Made by a program: the position numbers and the translations under genes
Notes under the pieces: model-generated
Databases searched by the model: none
What the model was told of the DNA's origin: nothing
The model's input: only the letters and a program-made list of their open reading frames with translations
Source of the DNA: Acidobacteriota bacterium
GTDB lineage: Bacteria > Acidobacteriota > Vicinamibacteria > Fen-336
Length of the DNA stretch: 35,112 bases
Direction: 5' to 3'
Assembly: GCA_003223555.1 (NCBI GenBank)
Contig: QHVM01000024.1
Coordinates: 2,686 to 37,797 of the forward strand
Shown here: piece by piece, positions 32,260 through 35,112 of the stretch
Position numbering within the stretch: position 1 is the first letter of the stretch
How the letters are laid out: each line of letters starts with the position of its first letter

Positions 32260-34722
32260 GTGAGTGTCCCTCGTACGAGAGGGGAGATGCTGGCTGAAGC
32301 GCTGAGGGACGCCCGGTTCGCGGTGCGCACGATGTCGAAGCGGCCGGGCCTCACCTTCCTGGTCGTGGCGACCCTGGCCGTCGGTCTCGGGACCAACGCC
32401 GCCATCTTCAGCGTCTTGAACGCCCTGCTCCTGCGGCCGCTTGCGTTCCCGAACCTCCCTCGGCTCGTGCGTCTTTGGGAGACCGCGCCCGGCGCGGATC
32501 CCTACGACCGTGACAACGTGGCGCCCGGCAACTTCCGCGACTGGGAATCGCAGTCGGCCGGAGTGCTGGAGAAGATGGTCGCCCTCGAATGGTGGGACGC
32601 GAACCTGCGGGGCCAGGAAGTGGCGGAGCGCGTGCAGGGCTACCGCGTCTCCCCTGGCTTCTTCCAGACCCTGGGCATATCGATGCGGGCCGGGCGTGGC
32701 TTCCTCATGGAAGACGACCGGCCGGGCGCCGACCGCCGTGTCGTGCTGGGTCACGACCTGTGGCAGCGCGGCTTCGGCGGAGACCCCGGGATCGTAGGCG
32801 GGAGCGTGACCGTCGACGGAGAGGCACATGTCGTGGTGGGGATCGCCCCCCGCGGATTCCGCTTTCCCGACGGGGCCGAGATCTGGGCGCCGCTCGTTCT
32901 GCCGCCCGCCGGGAGCGCGCCGCGCGACCGGCACTCCCTGTCGACGATCGGGGCTCTCGTCCCGGGCCGTTCTCTCGAGGATGCGGCCAAGGTGATGGCC
33001 CTCGTGGGCCAGCGTCTGCAGAAAGACCACCCCCAGACGAACGCCTCGCGGGGCATCGCCATCGGGCACCTGCAGAGGAGTTACGAGGATGTCGGTCTTC
33101 GCCTGCTCCTGGCGTTATGGCAGGTCGCCGCGGGCATCGTCCTGCTCATCGCCTCCGTCAACGTGGCCAACCTCATGCTCGCGCGCGGCACCGAACGCCG
33201 GCGTGAGTTGGCCCTGCGTCTGGCCCTCGGGGCCGGGCGAGGACAGGTCATCCGGCAGCTCCTGACCGAAGGGCTCGTGACGTCGCTCCTGGCGGTCGTC
33301 GCCTCCCTCCCCTTGAGCGTCTGGGCGGCGCGGGAGATGCGCCGGCACATGCCGGCTGAGATCGCGCGCTTCGTTCCCGGCTGGGACAGCATCGCCGTCG
33401 ACGGCCACACCTTCGCGTTCTCGGTGGCGCTGGGCGTCGTCGCGACCCTCGTGTTCACGCTGGTTCCCGCACTCCGGGCCTCGAGACCGGACCTCGTCGA
33501 CGCGTTGAAGGAAGGAGGACGCAGCGCCACCGTAGGCGCCGGACAGCAGCGTGGCCGGAGCGTCCTCGTGGTCGCCCAGGTCGCGGGGGCCTTGGCCCTG
33601 GTCGTGGTCGCGGGCCTGGCCGCGAAGAGCGCACGCGACCTCCTGCTCGGCCCGCAGGGCTACGATCCCGAGCACCTTCTGACCCTCCGGGTCACGCTGC
33701 CCGAAAACCGCTACCGCGAGCCCGACACCAGACGTGCCTTCGCCCGGAGGGCGGAAGAACGCCTTTCCGCGATCCCGGGCGTCACCGCGGCTGCGTTGGC
33801 CAACGTGCTGCCCGGTCGAGTCGGCGGTTCCTCCCGGCCGATCCAGATCGAGGGCGAGCCGGCGTTCGATCGCAGCAACCCGCCGCGCGTCGACGACCGT
33901 GCCGTCTCCCCGGGTTACTTCGAGACGCTTCGCCTGCCGATCCTGGCCGGCCGCGGACTCGAGGCGTCCGACGACGAGAAAGCGCGTCCCGTGGCCGTCG
34001 TCAGCCGCTCCCTGGCCGAGCGCTACTGGCCCGGGCGCGACCCTATCGGCCGCCGCTTCCGCCTGGGTGGCGAGAACGCCCGCTGGATCACCGTAGTGGG
34101 AGTCTCGGGCGACGTCGTCCAGCACTGGGCCTCCCGCCGGAACTACCCGACCTGCTACCTCCCGTATGCACAGGATCCACGGGCCGACATCGGCTTCGCC
34201 CTCCGCACGGCGGGTGATCCCGAGGCGACGACCCCGGCGGCGCGCGTGGCGATCGCCGCCGTCGATCCCGACCAGCCGGCCTACCAGGTGTGGAGCATGC
34301 GCCGGTCGATCTCCGTTTCGACGATCGGCCTCCAGTACGTGGCCGCGATCATGGCCGTGTTTGGCGGGCTGGCTCTCGTCCTCGCGATCAGCGGCGTCTA
34401 CGGCGTCATGTCGTATCGCGTCAGCTTGCGTACGCTGGAGATCGGCGTCCGGGTCGCCCTCGGGGCCTCGGCGGGCGACGTGTTGCACCTCACGATGGCG
34501 CAGGCTCTGCGGCTCACCGCCGCGGGCCTCGTGCTGGGCAGCGGCGCCGGGCTCGCCGCGGCCAGGGCGCTGACCGCCACGCTCATGGGCGCGATCCCGT
34601 TCGATGCGGCGACGTTCGCAACCGCTACGGGTTTCCTGGCCGCGACCGCCCTCCTGGCCGCGTACATCCCGGCTCGGCGTGCCCTGGCGATCGACCCCGC
34701 GCGGGCCCTCCGCTCGGAATAG
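32260..34722 (+). CDS. Orphan MacB/FtsX-type ABC permease with duplicated core (ADOP-like)
   Basis: The 820-residue protein matches the long permeases known from Acidobacteriota. It has an N-terminal FtsX/MacB_PCD unit (RPGLTFLVVATLAVGLGTNAAIFSVLNALLLRPL in outline), a large periplasmic domain, and helices around VNVANLMLARGTERRRELALRLALGAGRGQ. A second unit of the same layout ends with YGVMSYRVSLRTLEIGVRVALGAS and the final PARRALAIDPARALR. No ABC ATPase gene is adjacent, so it would borrow one. The GTG at 32260 is used. The ATG at 32287 is equally plausible and matches the usual family opening, but its purine-rich GGGGAG directly abuts the codon. Substrate unknown. Confidence 0.9.
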   Translation: MSVPRTRGEMLAEALRDARFAVRTMSKRPGLTFLVVATLAVGLGTNAAIFSVLNALLLRPLAFPNLPRLVRLWETAPGADPYDRDNVAPGNFRDWESQSAGVLEKMVALEWWDANLRGQEVAERVQGYRVSPGFFQTLGISMRAGRGFLMEDDRPGADRRVVLGHDLWQRGFGGDPGIVGGSVTVDGEAHVVVGIAPRGFRFPDGAEIWAPLVLPPAGSAPRDRHSLSTIGALVPGRSLEDAAKVMALVGQRLQKDHPQTNASRGIAIGHLQRSYEDVGLRLLLALWQVAAGIVLLIASVNVANLMLARGTERRRELALRLALGAGRGQVIRQLLTEGLVTSLLAVVASLPLSVWAAREMRRHMPAEIARFVPGWDSIAVDGHTFAFSVALGVVATLVFTLVPALRASRPDLVDALKEGGRSATVGAGQQRGRSVLVVAQVAGALALVVVAGLAAKSARDLLLGPQGYDPEHLLTLRVTLPENRYREPDTRRAFARRAEERLSAIPGVTAAALANVLPGRVGGSSRPIQIEGEPAFDRSNPPRVDDRAVSPGYFETLRLPILAGRGLEASDDEKARPVAVVSRSLAERYWPGRDPIGRRFRLGGENARWITVVGVSGDVVQHWASRRNYPTCYLPYAQDPRADIGFALRTAGDPEATTPAARVAIAAVDPDQPAYQVWSMRRSISVSTIGLQYVAAIMAVFGGLALVLAISGVYGVMSYRVSLRTLEIGVRVALGASAGDVLHLTMAQALRLTAAGLVLGSGAGLAAARALTATLMGAIPFDAATFATATGFLAATALLAAYIPARRALAIDPARALRSE

Positions 34723-34878
34723 GCCGGGTGATGTTCACAGCCATGCGAGACTGCCAGCTTGACCTCGGCCGGGCCGATTTGGCTATCGACGCATCGAAAC
34801 ATCGTTGCCCGCCTTGAATGGAGACACTGTCCCCTTCCGGCGTGACGGTCAAGGTCATATAAGATCGCGAGGTAGGAC

Positions 34879-35112
34879 GTGTCCAGGCTGCGCTTCAAGA
34901 TCTCGATGTCGCTCGACGGCTTCATCGCCGGTCCCAGCCAGAGCGTGGACAACCCGCTCGGGATCGGCGGCATGCGCCTGCACGAGTGGGCGTTTCCCCT
35001 CGCGGCCTGGCGCGCGATGCACGGCCTTGAAGGTGGAGAGACCAACGAGAGCGCCCGGGTCGTCGAGGAGTCGCTGGCCAACATTGGAGCCACCGTGATG
35101 GGACGCAACATG
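34879..35112 (+). CDS. 5' end of a RibD C-terminal/dihydrofolate-reductase-like protein
   Basis: The frame begins at GTG 34879 with AGGTAGGAC just upstream and runs off the window after 78 codons. It reads LRFKISMSLDGFIAGPSQSV, then GMRLHEWAF, and ends GATVMGRNM, which are the opening and the nucleotide-binding start of the YyaP/YwjB-type RibD_C (DHFR-fold) family. Most members are uncharacterised NADPH-linked reductases. A TATAAG box at 34858-34863 lies 15 nt before the GTG, but no good -35 box is seen. The 156-bp gap upstream also holds the quasi-palindrome at 34820-34834. Confidence 0.8.
   Translation, partial: MSRLRFKISMSLDGFIAGPSQSVDNPLGIGGMRLHEWAFPLAAWRAMHGLEGGETNESARVVEESLANIGATVMGRNM

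Noticed and set aside
1-35112. CRISPR array, retron, diversity-generating repeat or prophage as the hidden system
   Set aside because: No regularly spaced direct repeats, reverse transcriptase motif, integrase or phage structural gene was found on either strand.

Overview
The window is a roughly 70% GC, densely coded bacterial chromosome segment with no tRNA, rRNA, CRISPR array, phage or recognisable insertion sequence. The gene set suggests a soil or sediment Acidobacteriota-like bacterium: an orphan 'duplicated' MacB/FtsX permease, a carboxypeptidase-regulatory/haem/propeller secreted protein, a PilZ protein of the R-P-F-x-R-R type, and an isoquinoline-oxidoreductase-like molybdoenzyme. Rokubacteria or Gemmatimonadota are not excluded. 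Gene content alone does not fix the taxon.

Region 1 (1-2900, plus strand): the 3' end of a gene made of two ~50-residue repeats, selB (selenocysteine elongation factor), and a PilZ-like protein. A strong hairpin separates these from the convergent pdh operon.

Region 2 (2938-7518, minus strand): pdhC, pdhB and pdhA (E2, E1-beta, E1-alpha of a pyruvate/branched 2-oxoacid dehydrogenase; no E3 in the window), preceded by an FHA-domain membrane protein. pdhA and the FHA gene each have a sigma70-like promoter whose -10 box lies only 8-12 nt before the start codon.

Region 3 (7641-18798, plus strand): a long, tight gene train. It holds NAD-glutamate dehydrogenase (large type), a secreted S9 prolyl-oligopeptidase, a Rieske oxygenase, a proline-rich small ORF, a secreted amidohydrolase, and one open frame encoding a 12-TM APC amino-acid permease followed without a stop by a lipobox and a GH16 glucanase. 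Several junctions are 4-nt stop/start overlaps using TTG or GTG. The theme I infer is uptake and catabolism of peptides and amino acids.

Region 4 (18837-22679): a lactonase-type beta-propeller, a convergent Spy-like protein built from perfect 22-residue LTxxQ repeats, a PhzF-family enzyme and a YncE-like propeller.

Region 5 (22704-29751, minus strand): secreted redox enzymes. These are a VAO-type FAD oxidoreductase, a CPR/CxxCH/propeller protein, a 93-95 aa unknown, and the molybdenum hydroxylase pair iorB/iorA.

Region 6 (29964-35112, plus strand): a secreted protein with an Asp-rich loop, a wrecked glycosyltransferase-like gene containing a 75-bp inverted duplication, the orphan ABC permease, and the 5' end of a RibD_C/DHFR-like gene.

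The most unusual items are the APC-GH16 fusion, the inverted duplication, the recurring near-leaderless promoter layout, the 22-residue repeat protein and the proline-rich ORF nested in the peptide-catabolism train. All functions are assigned by reading motifs; no database search was run.
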